Below are positions 26,001 to 34,069 of a stretch of DNA of 64,000 nt, in pieces. Source of the stretch: Mycolicibacterium parafortuitum (GTDB lineage: Bacteria > Actinomycetota > Actinomycetes > Mycobacteriales > Mycobacteriaceae); contig NZ_MVID01000028.1 in assembly GCF_002086815.1 (NCBI RefSeq), forward strand, positions 21,597 to 85,596, in the 5' to 3' direction. The notes below the pieces were generated by a model that searched no databases, was not told where the DNA came from, and worked only from the letters and a program-made list of their open reading frames with translations. The position numbers and the translations under genes are program-made. Every line of letters starts with the position of its first letter. Position 1 is the first letter of the stretch.

Positions 26001-27200
26001 GTCCTTGCCCGTGTATATCGGGTTCATGTCGCGGGTCTGCGGTGACGGCGCCGCGCCGCGACCCTCGAGTTCGGCGCGCACCGCCGCGAAGAACTCGCGG
26101 GGCAGCGCGCAGACGAACCGGGGCCAGGTGTAGCGGCTGTTCCAGTCGCGGTGGATGTCGGTGACCCACTTGTTCGGCGGGGTGTAGTCGGTGCCGACCG
26201 GCAGCAGCACGTTGCGGGTCAGCGCGACCTTCTTGAGCGCGGTGAACAGCTCGTAGGTCGCGGCCTCGGCCTCCTGCAGGGTCGCCGCCGAGTCCATCCA
26301 CCAGCCGGCCGCGTAGTGGGCGGGCATGTAATGGGTCAGCAGTCCGCGGCCGGACGGCGCCATCCATTCGAACTCGCTGGCGAACTGCATGCGCGCGGGG
26401 TCGCCCTGATCGGCCATCGGACCCCACTGGTGGTGCGGTCCGCGCGCCCACGAACTCGACGTCAGCCCCGCGTCGGCCGCCATTCCCGGGAACTGCGGGT
26501 CGTGTCCGAACACGTCGAGTTGCCACGCGGTCGCCGGTTCGGCTCCGAGGATGTTGCGCTGGAATCCGATGCCGTGGACGAAGTTGCGGATCGCGGTCTC
26601 GGGGCTGGTCAGGTTCGTGTTGGGTTCGTTGTACGTGCCGCCCATGATCTCCACGCGACCCTCGGCGATCATCCTGCGCAGGTCGGCGCGCTCCCACGGA
26701 TGGGTGTCCCAGAACGGTTTGAGGTAGTCAACCTCGGCGAGCACGAACTTGTATTCCGGCTCCCGCCGAGCCATCTCCAGGTGCGCGCTGACCAGGTCGA
26801 AACCGTTGGTCTGGCGGCAGCGTCCCGGCGGATCCTCGGTCCATGCGCTGGTGTAGGCCCCCTGGGTGTTCCACCACACCGGGTCGTAGTGGAAGTGGCT
26901 GACCATGTACATCGTCCAGCCGGTCTCGGCGACGGTGAACCGGAACGGCACCGAACTCTCGCCCGCGGCGGCCGTCGCATCACGTTGCTGACCAGGGACG
27001 GGATCGGTGACGTCGACGGCGACCTCGACCGATTCCCGACCCGGTTGCGCGACCGCGTCGCCGACGGTGTGCAGTCCGGGACCCTCGATCCGCACCGGCG
27101 CGGGGGCGGTGCAGTCCCGGTAGAACACCCGCACGACCTGCAGCGGCGCATCCGAAGGCCCACTGAACAGCTCCGTCGATTCGGCGGAGGTGACCTGCAC
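23064..27200 (-). CDS. GH38 alpha-mannosidase, very large
   Basis: The 1378-residue protein carries glycoside hydrolase family 38 motifs: SHFHYDPVWW at residues 101-110, whose His102, His104 and Asp106 would bind the catalytic metal, and WQLDVFGHDPQFPGMAADAG near residue 225 with the nucleophile Asp. The helical mid domain (WVQLAYGAHHDAITGSESDQ) and the beta-rich C-terminal domain follow. Near the C-terminus two NPCBM-like beta domains (VRLIVPPGWAPDTDELPF; VHISPW-type) are added. It should cleave alpha-mannosides, perhaps polymeric cell-envelope glycans. No clear signal peptide is seen, so it may act in the cytosol. M. tuberculosis Rv0648 is the positional counterpart. GTG 27200 is chosen for the MQVTSAES start; a longer frame reaches 27392. 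Confidence 0.88.
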   Translation of the reverse strand: MQVTSAESTELFSGPSDAPLQVVRVFYRDCTAPAPVRIEGPGLHTVGDAVAQPGRESVEVAVDVTDPVPGQQRDATAAAGESSVPFRFTVAETGWTMYMVSHFHYDPVWWNTQGAYTSAWTEDPPGRCRQTNGFDLVSAHLEMARREPEYKFVLAEVDYLKPFWDTHPWERADLRRMIAEGRVEIMGGTYNEPNTNLTSPETAIRNFVHGIGFQRNILGAEPATAWQLDVFGHDPQFPGMAADAGLTSSSWARGPHHQWGPMADQGDPARMQFASEFEWMAPSGRGLLTHYMPAHYAAGWWMDSAATLQEAEAATYELFTALKKVALTRNVLLPVGTDYTPPNKWVTDIHRDWNSRYTWPRFVCALPREFFAAVRAELEGRGAAPSPQTRDMNPIYTGKDVSYIDTKQANRGAENATLEAETFAVFAAVLTGATYPEAALAKAWVQLAYGAHHDAITGSESDQVYLDLLTGWRDAWQLGVTARDTALALLSGSVDASVVVWNPLAHNRCDIVTVRLDEPFAGQVVDCHGAAVPALTEHGGHCLTWAARDVPSLGWQSYRLVPGEPASRWEAVPGTEIANSHLRAAVDPDRGGGVASLLAGGRELIAAGRVGNELAVFDEYPAHPTAGEGPWHLLPKGPVVTSSQHPATAVNRYRSAVGERLVVTGEIPGVLRYTQTLTLWDGVDRLDCRTVVDEFTGADRLVRLRWPCPVAGAMPVSEVGDAVIGRGFALLTEPGPGPDSVDSAVHPYTLDNPAYGWFGLSSALRVRFRGGAARAVSVAEVISPTGAEPAVRELVAALARAGVTATCSAAGAPRYGDLAVDSNLPDLRISIGSVADNAFTATVLAGAPARPLTWIPASRPLREVWVPGADLRDPAALPVLLVGADGSGEEPIAGLIAGLADAEVYIDQDVGQETSEPFDAHTVALITRGIPGFAVEADGTLNASLMRSCTGWPSGTWIDPPRRTAPDGSNFQLQHWTHTFDYAVVSGAGDWRDLQMPARGAEFNQPLLPSTAGHAPGRGGLPPWGSLLEVQPERAVRVAALKSLGNPTPQGSARRADPADGVALRLVETLGRGTDVSVQSGLRHLAAPQHLNLIEEPLPADSRSTRLQGYEIATLRTELNFPRILDADRTPLAPDAEAVQPLYARYWLHNRGPAPLGGLPAVAHLHPHRAEAAGGDVVALRLTAASDATDTTLHGRVRLIVPPGWAPDTDELPFVLPPGEHLDSTVEVRIPAQTAPGLYPVLAELAVTGAAIPAAWHQTVEDVAVISVGAHDDALLRWVTEPHDIEVAAGDSASLRVAIGNGSHTDLTIEAHVISPWGTWEWLRPNVIGGIAPARDSVELTFEVAPPVGTGPGRWWALVRVAGAGELLYSPSVRVTVR

Positions 27201-27364
27201 GGAGTCAACCCTACGGCGTGGGCGGCGGGAAGTGTGGCGATCCGGACCAGCTAGGGTGGGGTGGACTCCCAGCGAATTCCCAGCAACGCACCCGCGGGCG
27301 AGTTTGCTGTGCAATGATCGTCGGACCAGCAGCCAGAGCACGAAACCCAGCCGAAGGAGATCTG

Positions 27365-27715
27365 ATGACCGCCCGCTCCCGCATCCTCGCACGCTCTGCG
27401 AAGGTGCTCGGAATCGCCAGCATCGGCGCGTTCGGCGCCGTCGCGTTCATCAGTGTCGGCGCAGGTACGGCCACCGCGGACGTCAAGCGCATGGCCCCCA
27501 CGCCCAACGTGACCAGCCGTCAGGCGTCGCAGAACTCGGTCATCCGGATCAACGACATGGGCGTGGCCCGCGGTATCTCGGAGGCCCGCCTCGGCGATGC
27601 CGGCGTCGTGCACGCCCAGGGCGAGATCCGTGACAGCGTCAAGGCCGTCCAGGGCACCAAGTCCCGTCCGTTCCGCGGGGGCTTCCCGTCGGGTCCGGCC
27701 ATCGGCGACTGGTGA
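27365..27715 (+). CDS. Small secreted protein of unknown function
   Basis: The 116-residue protein has a strong ribosome site (GAAGGAGA, 4 bases before ATG 27365) and a clear signal peptide: basic start MTARSRILARSAK, a hydrophobic core with IGAFGAVAFISVG, and an Ala-X-Ala type site (GTATADVKR). The mature part of about 78 residues is polar and basic (KRMAPTPNVTSRQASQNS) and ends in a Gly/Pro-rich tail (RPFRGGFPSGPAIGDW). No Cys and no known domain. It is divergent from the mannosidase gene and may share its 164-bp control region. Confidence 0.75.
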   Translation: MTARSRILARSAKVLGIASIGAFGAVAFISVGAGTATADVKRMAPTPNVTSRQASQNSVIRINDMGVARGISEARLGDAGVVHAQGEIRDSVKAVQGTKSRPFRGGFPSGPAIGDW

Positions 27716-27748
27716 CCCGGGGGTAATCCCCGCTCACGGGCGCCCACT

Positions 27749-28702
27749 TCACGGACGCACCGCCCGCCCGATCCGGTCGGCGACCACCTTCACCGCGTCG
27801 ACGACCTCGGGCGGTTCCAGCACCTCGAAATCGCATCCCGGCATCGCCAGCCACGGGATCATCCGTTCCGGGTCGTCCGCACCGACGGTGACCAGGCACG
27901 CGTCGGGGCCGTCCGGTTCGATGTCCGCCGACGCGGCCGAGAACGTCTGCGCGACGACGTCGTGGGGCGCGAAGTACCGCACCTTCGCCACATAGGGATA
28001 CGGCGACGACGTGATCGCGCGCCGGACGTACGATGCGGCGTCCGGGGTGTCGCGCGGCACGAACGTCGTGCCCACCGCGCGCACCTCCGACATCCGGTCC
28101 AGCCGCAGGCTGCGCCAGTCGTCGCGGTCGCGGTCGAAGCACATCAGGTACCAGCGCCTGCCGGTGGTGACCAGCTGGTAGGGCTCGAGGCGGCGCTCGG
28201 TCGCGGTCCCACGGATGTCGACGTAGCCGGCGGTGACGTGCTCGTGGTCGCGGCACGCCCGTGCCAGCGTCATCAGGACCTCGGGTTCGACCGGGGTGGC
28301 GGTGGCCGCCCCGAGGGTCACCGTCGCGTCGTGTACCGCGGCGACCTGAGACCGAAGCCGCGCCGGCATCACCTGATCGAGCTTGCTCAACGCCCGCAAT
28401 GCGGATTCCCCGACGCCGGCGACGCTGCCGCCGGCCGCGACCCGCAGGCAGACGGCCATCGCGACGGCCTCGTCGGGGTCGAGCAGCAGCGGCGGCAGCG
28501 CGGCGCCCGCCCCGAGCTGGTAGCCGCCGCCGTGCCCGGTGCTGGCGTGCACCGGATAGCCCAGCTCGCGCAGCCGGTCGACGTCGCGGCGCACGCTGCG
28601 GGTCGTGACCCCGAGCCGCTCGGCGAGTTCCTCACCGCTCCACACCCGGCGGGACTGCAGCAGGCCGAGAAGCTGCAGGACTCGGCTTGTCGTTTCGGAC
28701 AT
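27749..28702 (-). CDS. HTH and WYL-domain transcriptional regulator
   Basis: The 317-residue protein has an N-terminal winged helix of the DeoR/HTH_11 type (SRVLQLLGLLQSRRVWSGEE then LAERLGVTTRSVRRDVDRLR) and a WYL ligand-binding domain with EPYQLVTTGRRWYLMCFDRD and DWRSLRLDRM, followed by the WCX C-terminal extension. Such proteins sense nucleic acids or small ligands and control DNA repair or stress genes. ATG 28702 is chosen over an in-frame start six codons earlier. It is divergent from the DinB-like pair and faces a perfect palindrome in the 62-bp spacer, so it very likely controls itself and that pair. Confidence 0.9.
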   Translation of the reverse strand: MSETTSRVLQLLGLLQSRRVWSGEELAERLGVTTRSVRRDVDRLRELGYPVHASTGHGGGYQLGAGAALPPLLLDPDEAVAMAVCLRVAAGGSVAGVGESALRALSKLDQVMPARLRSQVAAVHDATVTLGAATATPVEPEVLMTLARACRDHEHVTAGYVDIRGTATERRLEPYQLVTTGRRWYLMCFDRDRDDWRSLRLDRMSEVRAVGTTFVPRDTPDAASYVRRAITSSPYPYVAKVRYFAPHDVVAQTFSAASADIEPDGPDACLVTVGADDPERMIPWLAMPGCDFEVLEPPEVVDAVKVVADRIGRAVRP

Positions 28703-28723
28703 ACCCGAAGTCTGCCGCACTTC

Positions 28724-28742
28724 TAGGACAGAAACTGTCCTA
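28724..28742. promoter_or_regulatory. Perfect palindromic operator candidate between the WYL regulator and the DinB-like genes
   Basis: TAGGACAG (28724-28731) and CTGTCCTA (28735-28742) are perfect inverted repeats around AAA. The site is 22 bases from the regulator start and 23 bases from the first DinB-like start, ideal for control of both directions. Confidence 0.75.
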
Positions 28743-28764
28743 AAGAGGTGCGAGAGTCGGAGTC

Positions 28765-29289
28765 ATGAGCACCGACCTCGTCTCCCTCCTCACCGATCAA
28801 CTCGACTGGCACTGGACCCATCAGTTGCGGCCGCGGCTGGCTGGGCTCACCGATGACGAGTACTTCTGGGAGCCCGTCGCGAACTGCTGGACGCTGCACC
28901 GCGACGGCACCGTCGACTTCGCCTATCCCCCACCGCAACCCGAGCCGGTGACCACGATCGCGTGGCGGCTCGCGCACGTGATCGTCGGCGTCCTCGCGGC
29001 GCGCACCCACTCGCATTTCGGTGGACCTCCCGCCGACTACGAGAGCTGGGATTACGCGCTGGACGCCGAGACTGCCCTGACCCAGCTCGACGCTGCCTAC
29101 GCGGCGTGGACGACCGGTGTGCGCGGCCTCAACGATGCCGGACTGGCGCGGCCGTGCGGCCCTGCCGAGGGACCGTACGCCGCCGAACCGATGGCGGTGC
29201 TGGTCTTGCACATCAATCGGGAAGTGATCCACCACGGCGCCGAGATCGCTTTGCTCCGTGACCTTTACATCCACCAGAAGGAGAACTGA
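28765..29289 (+). CDS. DinB-fold protein (first of a pair)
   Basis: The 174-residue protein fits the DinB/YfiT-like metalloenzyme four-helix bundle: LLTDQLDWHWTHQLRPRLAG, a helix with TTIAWRLAHVIVGVLAARTH, and VLVLHINREVIHHGAEIALL near the C-terminus. These supply the three His-type metal ligands (His in WRLAH and HxxxH-like HINREVIHH). Members include mycothiol- or bacillithiol-dependent transferases and damage-inducible proteins; the actual reaction here is unknown. The start ATG 28765 lies 23 bases from the operator. Its stop is 3 bases before the next start, so the two genes are co-transcribed and probably co-translated. Confidence 0.82.
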   Translation: MSTDLVSLLTDQLDWHWTHQLRPRLAGLTDDEYFWEPVANCWTLHRDGTVDFAYPPPQPEPVTTIAWRLAHVIVGVLAARTHSHFGGPPADYESWDYALDAETALTQLDAAYAAWTTGVRGLNDAGLARPCGPAEGPYAAEPMAVLVLHINREVIHHGAEIALLRDLYIHQKEN

Positions 29290-29292
29290 ACC

Positions 29293-29892
29293 ATGCCCGC
29301 CATGCCCCCACCCATCGCCGACGAACGTGCCGGACTCAAGGAGTACCTGGCCGCGCAGCAGTATGCGTTCCACGCGATCGCATACGGGCTCACCGACGAG
29401 CAGGCGCGCTCGACGCCGTCGGTCAGCGCGCTGTCGATCGGCGGTCTGATCAAGCACGTCACCCAGTGCCAGCAGGGCTGGATGGAGCGTGTCGCCGCCG
29501 CCCCCGAGTTGTGTGAGCGGGACAAACGCCCGATGGCTGATCAGGCGCAGGAGTACGGCGACCAGTTCGTGATGCGCGACGACGAGACGCTGGCCGACAT
29601 CCTGGCCGCGTTCGAGCGGCAGAACGCCGAGACGATCCGGTTGGTGGAGACCGTCGATCTGGCTGCGGCGGTGCCGGTACCGCCGGGGGTGCCGTGGTTC
29701 CCGCAGGATGTGCCGGCCTGGTCGGTGCGATGGGTGCTGTTCCACCTGATCGAAGAACTCGCCCGGCACGCCGGCCAGGGCGATGTCATCCGCGAAAGCA
29801 TCGACGGGGCAACGCTTTACGAGCTTCTCGCGGGACTGGAGGGGTGGCCGGCCACCGAATGGCTCACCCCGTTCACCCCAGCGGCCGGTTGA
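29293..29892 (+). CDS. DinB-fold protein (second of a pair)
   Basis: The 199-residue protein is another DinB-type four-helix bundle: LKEYLAAQQYAFHAIAYGLT, then SIGGLIKHVTQCQQGWMERV with a metal-ligand His, and SVRWVLFHLIEELARHAGQG with further His ligands. It resembles the DUF664 group. AAGGAG 8 bases before ATG 29293 lies inside the 3' end of the first gene. Two related thiol-transferase-like proteins under one WYL regulator suggest a small detoxification or stress unit. The stop is 9 bases from the convergent TetR gene stop. Confidence 0.82.
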   Translation: MPAMPPPIADERAGLKEYLAAQQYAFHAIAYGLTDEQARSTPSVSALSIGGLIKHVTQCQQGWMERVAAAPELCERDKRPMADQAQEYGDQFVMRDDETLADILAAFERQNAETIRLVETVDLAAAVPVPPGVPWFPQDVPAWSVRWVLFHLIEELARHAGQGDVIRESIDGATLYELLAGLEGWPATEWLTPFTPAAG

Positions 29893-29901
29893 CGCGGGAC
29901 G

Positions 29902-30510
29902 TCAGCGCAGGACGAGCCTCAGCGCGTGGTCGACGACGGCGTCGAGGTCGTCGCCGAGGTGGCCGGCCAGCCACTGCTGGGCCAGTTCTGCCATCGCGCC
30001 GGTGTACATCGCCGCGCCGGTCGCCGCCGCGATCGGGTCGGTGTCGGGCTGTAGCCGCCACCCCTCGGTGAGCACCGCCTCGCGCAGCAGGTCCTGCGTC
30101 GCGGCGCGCCGTTCGGTGAGCACCGGATTGGACCGGGCGTCGGTGAACAGCACCCGGCCCCGGCGGGGGTCGGCGGAGCTGTAGTGCAGGACCGCGGCCA
30201 TTCCGGCCCGGGTCCGCGCCCGCAGCGAGTCTCCGGCGCCGGCCATCGCCTCCTCGACGACGGCGGCGAGTTCGGCGCTCACCCGGTCGTAGACGGCGCC
30301 GAGGAGATCGTCGGTGCCGTCGAAGCTCTCGTAGAAGTAGCGGGTGTTCAACCCGCACTCGCGGGACACCGAGCGCACCGACACCGCGGACTCGCCGCCG
30401 TCCCCGAACAGCCGGTACGCGGCGTCGACCAGCAGGGCGCGGCGTTCGGCGCGGCGATCCGTCAGCGGCACACCCGCCCACCTGGTCGGATTCGACGCCG
30501 CACCGGACAT
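29902..30510 (-). CDS. TetR-family transcriptional regulator
   Basis: The 202-residue regulator has the N-terminal TetR helix-turn-helix: RRALLVDAAYRLFGDGGESA, VSVRSVSRECGLNTRYFYE and SFDGTDDLLGAVYD. The C-terminal helical domain has no recognised ligand site. It is divergent from the MpaB-type oxygenase gene and two tandem palindromes lie between them, so it is probably a repressor of that gene and of itself. ATG start at 30510. Confidence 0.9.
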   Translation of the reverse strand: MSGAASNPTRWAGVPLTDRRAERRALLVDAAYRLFGDGGESAVSVRSVSRECGLNTRYFYESFDGTDDLLGAVYDRVSAELAAVVEEAMAGAGDSLRARTRAGMAAVLHYSSADPRRGRVLFTDARSNPVLTERRAATQDLLREAVLTEGWRLQPDTDPIAAATGAAMYTGAMAELAQQWLAGHLGDDLDAVVDHALRLVLR

Positions 30511-30541
30511 CGCTACAGCGTAAGTCGTCCAGGAGATGTTC

Positions 30542-30589
30542 TGGCCACATCCGTAGCCAAAGGAGTTATTCTGGCTACAGCCGTAACCA
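30542..30589. promoter_or_regulatory. Two tandem TetR operator candidates
   Basis: TGGCCAC-ATCC-GTAGCCA (30542-30559) and TGGCTAC-AGCC-GTAACCA (30572-30589) are near-palindromes of one consensus TGGCYAC-n4-GTARCCA. Their centres are 30 bases apart, about three helical turns. Each arm pair matches at 6 of 7 positions. The second ends 16 bases before the oxygenase start. Confidence 0.72.
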
Positions 30590-30605
30590 CTCCTTGGAGG
30601 TTTCG

Positions 30606-31604
30606 ATGCTTCTGCCGCACCAGATCCTCGGTGACCAGCTCAACAAGCAGTTCGACGCGCGGGTACGCACGCAGTTCTTCCGCGGCATGGATTTCGCGAA
30701 CCCGGTCGGCGACCCGGGGTGGTTCGGTCCCGGCAGCGCCGTCTGGCACGTGCACTCCCACATGCCTGCGCTGGTGTTCGGGCTGCAGTGCGCCGCGTTC
30801 ATCGAACGGCTCGACCCGTCCATCTACTGGATGGGCGTGCATCACTCGCGGCTGGTCAAACAGGACACCAAGAACAAGCCGATGCCCGAGATCGACCCCG
30901 CGGGATTCTGGGCGCGGCTGGGCCATTCGGTGGCGTTCTTCACCGGAACCGCGTACGGACCCACCCCGACCGCGGAGAAGCTCGCGCTGACCGTGCGCTC
31001 GATGCACCACACCATCAAGGGCACCCGGCCCGACGGCGCGCGCTACGACGCCGACGACCCCGAGTGGCTGCGCTGGAACTACGCCACCGTGGTGTGGGGC
31101 ATCGCGACCGCGCACGAGCTCTACCACCCGCAGCCGCTGCGCGGGAAGAAGCTCGACCGCTACTACGCCGAATTCGTCAGGGTCGGCCACGCGCTGGGCG
31201 GCACGGATCTGCCCGCCACCAAACAGGACACGCTGGACTGCCTGAAGTCCTATCTGCCGAAGCTCGCCGTCACCTACGGCGCGGCGATGGCGACCGGGCC
31301 CGACCTGCCGCTGCCGTTGGCCGCGCTGAACTGGGCTGTGCGCGACACCATGCCGCCCTGGGCGAAGGGCCTGATCCAGCACCGCGACCCGAACATCGTC
31401 GAACGCACCGCCCGGCGCGCGACGGTGTGGTCGGTGCTCAACGGCTGGCACGCCGCGATCGGGCCCCTGCCGGAGTTCGTCGAGGCCCGCAAGCGTGTCG
31501 CGGGCGGCGTCGACCCCACGCTGGCTCCGCACACCCTGCCGACCCACCGGCCGGGCACCGATCCGGTCCGCAGCCGCTCCGAGCTCGAAGACGCGTTCGG
31601 GTAG
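30606..31604 (+). CDS. Oxygenase MpaB / DUF2236 family protein
   Basis: The 332-residue protein matches the DUF2236 family that includes rubber oxygenase (latex-clearing) and the MpaB prenyl oxygenase, b-type heme proteins. Family-like features are PGWFGPGSAVWHVHSHMPAL at about residue 38, the WMGVHHSRL and GTAYGPTPTAEKLALTVRSM helices, and ATVVWGIATAHELYHPQP with candidate heme-ligand His residues. It would oxidise a hydrophobic substrate; which one is unknown. ATG 30606 is chosen over a TTG at 30594 because GGAGG lies 5 bases before it. It is probably repressed by the divergent TetR regulator. Confidence 0.83.
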   Translation: MLLPHQILGDQLNKQFDARVRTQFFRGMDFANPVGDPGWFGPGSAVWHVHSHMPALVFGLQCAAFIERLDPSIYWMGVHHSRLVKQDTKNKPMPEIDPAGFWARLGHSVAFFTGTAYGPTPTAEKLALTVRSMHHTIKGTRPDGARYDADDPEWLRWNYATVVWGIATAHELYHPQPLRGKKLDRYYAEFVRVGHALGGTDLPATKQDTLDCLKSYLPKLAVTYGAAMATGPDLPLPLAALNWAVRDTMPPWAKGLIQHRDPNIVERTARRATVWSVLNGWHAAIGPLPEFVEARKRVAGGVDPTLAPHTLPTHRPGTDPVRSRSELEDAFG

Positions 31605-31666
31605 CGGTGTTGTGACCCGGTGCACAGCTTTTCCCACAGCCCTCGGCTTTTGACACACTGCATTAC

Positions 31667-33040
31667 ATGAGTTCCACCCAGAAAAACCAGCGAACACCAC
31701 ACCGCGCGGTTGCCAGGTTGGACCGTGTCCCCCTTCCGGTCGAGGCAGCGCGCGTCGGCGCGACCGGCTGGCAGATCACCCGCACCGGCGCCCGCGTCGC
31801 CGCAGCCCTCGGCACGCGCGGCTCCCTGCAGCAGAAGATCGTCAAGCAGATCCCCCAGACCTTCGCCGACCTCGGGCCCACCTATGTGAAGTTCGGCCAG
31901 ATCATCGCGTCGAGTCCCGGCGCGTTCGGCGAACCGCTGAGCCGCGAGTTCCGCGGCCTGCTCGACCGGGTTCCGCCCGCCGACACCGATGCGGTGCACA
32001 AACTCTTCCGCGAGGACCTCGGCGACGAACCGCAGAACCTGTTCAAGTCGTTCGACGAGAAACCGTTCGCGTCGGCGTCGATCGCACAGGTGCACTACGC
32101 GACGCTGCACTCGGGCGAGGAGGTCGTGGTCAAGATCCAGCGCCCGGGCATCCGGCGCCGGGTCGCCGCGGACCTGCAGATCCTCAAGCGCGGTGCGCGC
32201 CTGGTCGAGTTCGCCAAGCTCGGGCAGCGGCTGTCCGCCCAGGACGTGGTCGCCGACTTCGCCGACAACCTCGCCGAGGAACTCGACTTCCGGCTCGAAG
32301 CCCAGTCAATGGACGCGTGGGTGTCGCACATGCACGCGTCGCCGCTGGGCCGCAACATCCGGGTGCCGCAGGTGTACTGGGACCTGACCAGTGAACGCGT
32401 GCTGACGATGGAGCGGGTGACCGGCGTGCGCATCGACGACGTCGCCGCGATCCGCAAGAAGGGGTTCGACGGCACCGAGCTGGTCAAGGCGCTGCTGTTC
32501 AGCCTGTTCGAGGGCGGTCTGCGGCACGGCCTGTTCCACGGCGACCTGCACGCGGGCAACCTGTACGTCGACGACGACGGCAAGATCGTGTTCTTCGACT
32601 TCGGCATCATGGGCCGCATCGACCCGCGCACACGGTGGCTGCTGCGTGAGCTCGTCTACGCGCTGCTGGTGAAGAAGGACCACGCGGCCGCGGGCAAGAT
32701 CGTGGTGCTGATGGGCGCCGTCGGCACCGTGCGGCCCGAGGCCGAGGCGGCCAGGGATCTGGAGAAGTTCGCGACGCCGCTGACGCTGAAGTCGTTGGGA
32801 GACTTGAGCTATGCCGAGATCGGCAAGCAGCTCTCGGCGCTGGCCGACGCCTACGACGTGAAGCTGCCGCGCGAGCTGGTGCTGATCGGCAAGCAGTTCC
32901 TCTACGTCGAGCGCTACATGAAGTTGCTGGCGCCCAATTGGCAGATGATGAGCGACCCGTCCCTGACCGGGTACTTCGCGAACTTCATGGTGGAAGTGTC
33001 GCGCGAACATGGCACCGGTACCGAGCAGCTGGATTCGTAG
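31667..33040 (+). CDS. AarF/UbiB (ABC1) family atypical kinase
   Basis: The 457-residue protein has the ABC1 hallmarks: KxGQ-type motif YVKFGQIIASSPGAF near residue 75, the A-rich loop ASASIAQVHYATL, the nucleotide-binding Lys in VVVKIQRPG, the catalytic loop GLFHGDLHAGNLYVD and the metal motif FFDFGIMG. UbiB-like ATPases act in quinone or lipid homeostasis. M. tuberculosis Rv0647c, next to lipG and the mmaA genes, is the positional match. The gene overlaps the downstream esterase start by one base. A mid-length C-terminal region without clear membrane helices suggests a peripheral membrane protein. Confidence 0.92.
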   Translation: MSSTQKNQRTPHRAVARLDRVPLPVEAARVGATGWQITRTGARVAAALGTRGSLQQKIVKQIPQTFADLGPTYVKFGQIIASSPGAFGEPLSREFRGLLDRVPPADTDAVHKLFREDLGDEPQNLFKSFDEKPFASASIAQVHYATLHSGEEVVVKIQRPGIRRRVAADLQILKRGARLVEFAKLGQRLSAQDVVADFADNLAEELDFRLEAQSMDAWVSHMHASPLGRNIRVPQVYWDLTSERVLTMERVTGVRIDDVAAIRKKGFDGTELVKALLFSLFEGGLRHGLFHGDLHAGNLYVDDDGKIVFFDFGIMGRIDPRTRWLLRELVYALLVKKDHAAAGKIVVLMGAVGTVRPEAEAARDLEKFATPLTLKSLGDLSYAEIGKQLSALADAYDVKLPRELVLIGKQFLYVERYMKLLAPNWQMMSDPSLTGYFANFMVEVSREHGTGTEQLDS

Positions 33041-33942
33041 TGCAGATCCGCCACGGCACCGCGCGCTCCGGTGAGCTGGAGATCCACTACGAGGAGATGG
33101 GCGAGCCCGACGATCCGGCGGTGCTGTTGATCATGGGTCTCGGCGCGCAGTTGCTGTTGTGGCGCACGGCTTTCTGCGAAAAGCTGGTCGATCAGGGATT
33201 GCGCGTGATCCGGTTCGACAACCGCGACGTCGGGCTGTCGTCCAAGCTGGCCGGCAGGCACGCGGGCGCTGCGCTGCTGCCCCGGATGGCGCGGTCGTTC
33301 GTCGGACTGCCCAGCCCGGCTCCGTACACCCTCGAGGACATGGCCGAGGATGCGGCGGCGCTGCTGGACCATCTCGGCATCGACACCGCCCATGTGGTCG
33401 GCGCGTCGATGGGCGGGATGATCGCGCAGGTCTTCGCGGCCAGGCACCATCCCCGCACCAAGACCCTCGGGGTGATCTTCTCCAGCAACAACCAGGCGGC
33501 CCTGCCTCCGCCCGGGCTGCGCCAGCTCTCGGCGATCCTGCAGCGCCCCGACGGTTCGTCGCGCGAGGCGATCATCGACAACGCGGTGCGCGTCGCCCGC
33601 ATCATCGGCAGCCCCGGCTACCCGGCCGACGAGCAGCGTCTGCGCGCCGACGCGATCGAGGGTTATGACCGTAGTTATTACCCGGCCGGGGTCGGCAGGC
33701 ACTTCGCCGCGATCCTGGGCACCGGCAGCCTGCGCCGGTACGACCGCCAGATCACCGCGCCGACCGTGGTCCTGCACGGCAAGGCCGACAAGCTGATGCG
33801 GCCGTCCGGAGGGCGCGCGATCGCCCGGGCCATTCCCGGTGCGCGCCTGGTGCTGTTCGACGGTATGGGCCACGAACTGCCCGAGCCGCTGTGGGACGAC
33901 ATCGTCGGCGAGCTCAAGACCACCTTCGCCGAAGCCCCCTGA
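33040..33942 (+). CDS. lipG: Alpha/beta hydrolase, LipG-like
   Basis: The 300-residue esterase or lipase candidate has the oxyanion region VLLIMGLGAQLLLWR, the nucleophile elbow GASMGGMIAQ (Ser in GxSxG), an Asp-containing strand VLHGKADKLMRP and a C-terminal His in DGMGHELP, giving a complete triad. It matches LipG (Rv0646c) in length and neighbourhood between the UbiB-like gene and the mycolate methyltransferases. The start GTG 33040 shares one base with the upstream TAG, so it is translationally coupled. No signal peptide. Confidence 0.88.
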   Translation: MQIRHGTARSGELEIHYEEMGEPDDPAVLLIMGLGAQLLLWRTAFCEKLVDQGLRVIRFDNRDVGLSSKLAGRHAGAALLPRMARSFVGLPSPAPYTLEDMAEDAAALLDHLGIDTAHVVGASMGGMIAQVFAARHHPRTKTLGVIFSSNNQAALPPPGLRQLSAILQRPDGSSREAIIDNAVRVARIIGSPGYPADEQRLRADAIEGYDRSYYPAGVGRHFAAILGTGSLRRYDRQITAPTVVLHGKADKLMRPSGGRAIARAIPGARLVLFDGMGHELPEPLWDDIVGELKTTFAEAP

Positions 33943-33956
33943 CCCGGAAAACTCCT

Positions 33957-34006
33957 ACTCCGGCGTCAATTCACAGGGTCACAAACCCACGTAGCATCGC
34001 CGGAGT
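33957..34006. terminator. Possible hairpin downstream of the lipG-like gene
   Basis: ACTCCGGCG (33957-33965) and CGCCGGAGT (33998-34006) are perfect 9-bp inverted repeats with a 32-base loop. It follows the lipG stop by 14 bases and precedes the methyltransferase start by 63 bases. The loop is long for a terminator, so it could also be a regulatory structure. Confidence 0.35.
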
Positions 34007-34069
34007 CGGGCACTTTTCGCCGCCGTTTCAGGAGAACCTCTTCGGGCTGTGCCCAACGGGAAGGCCGCC

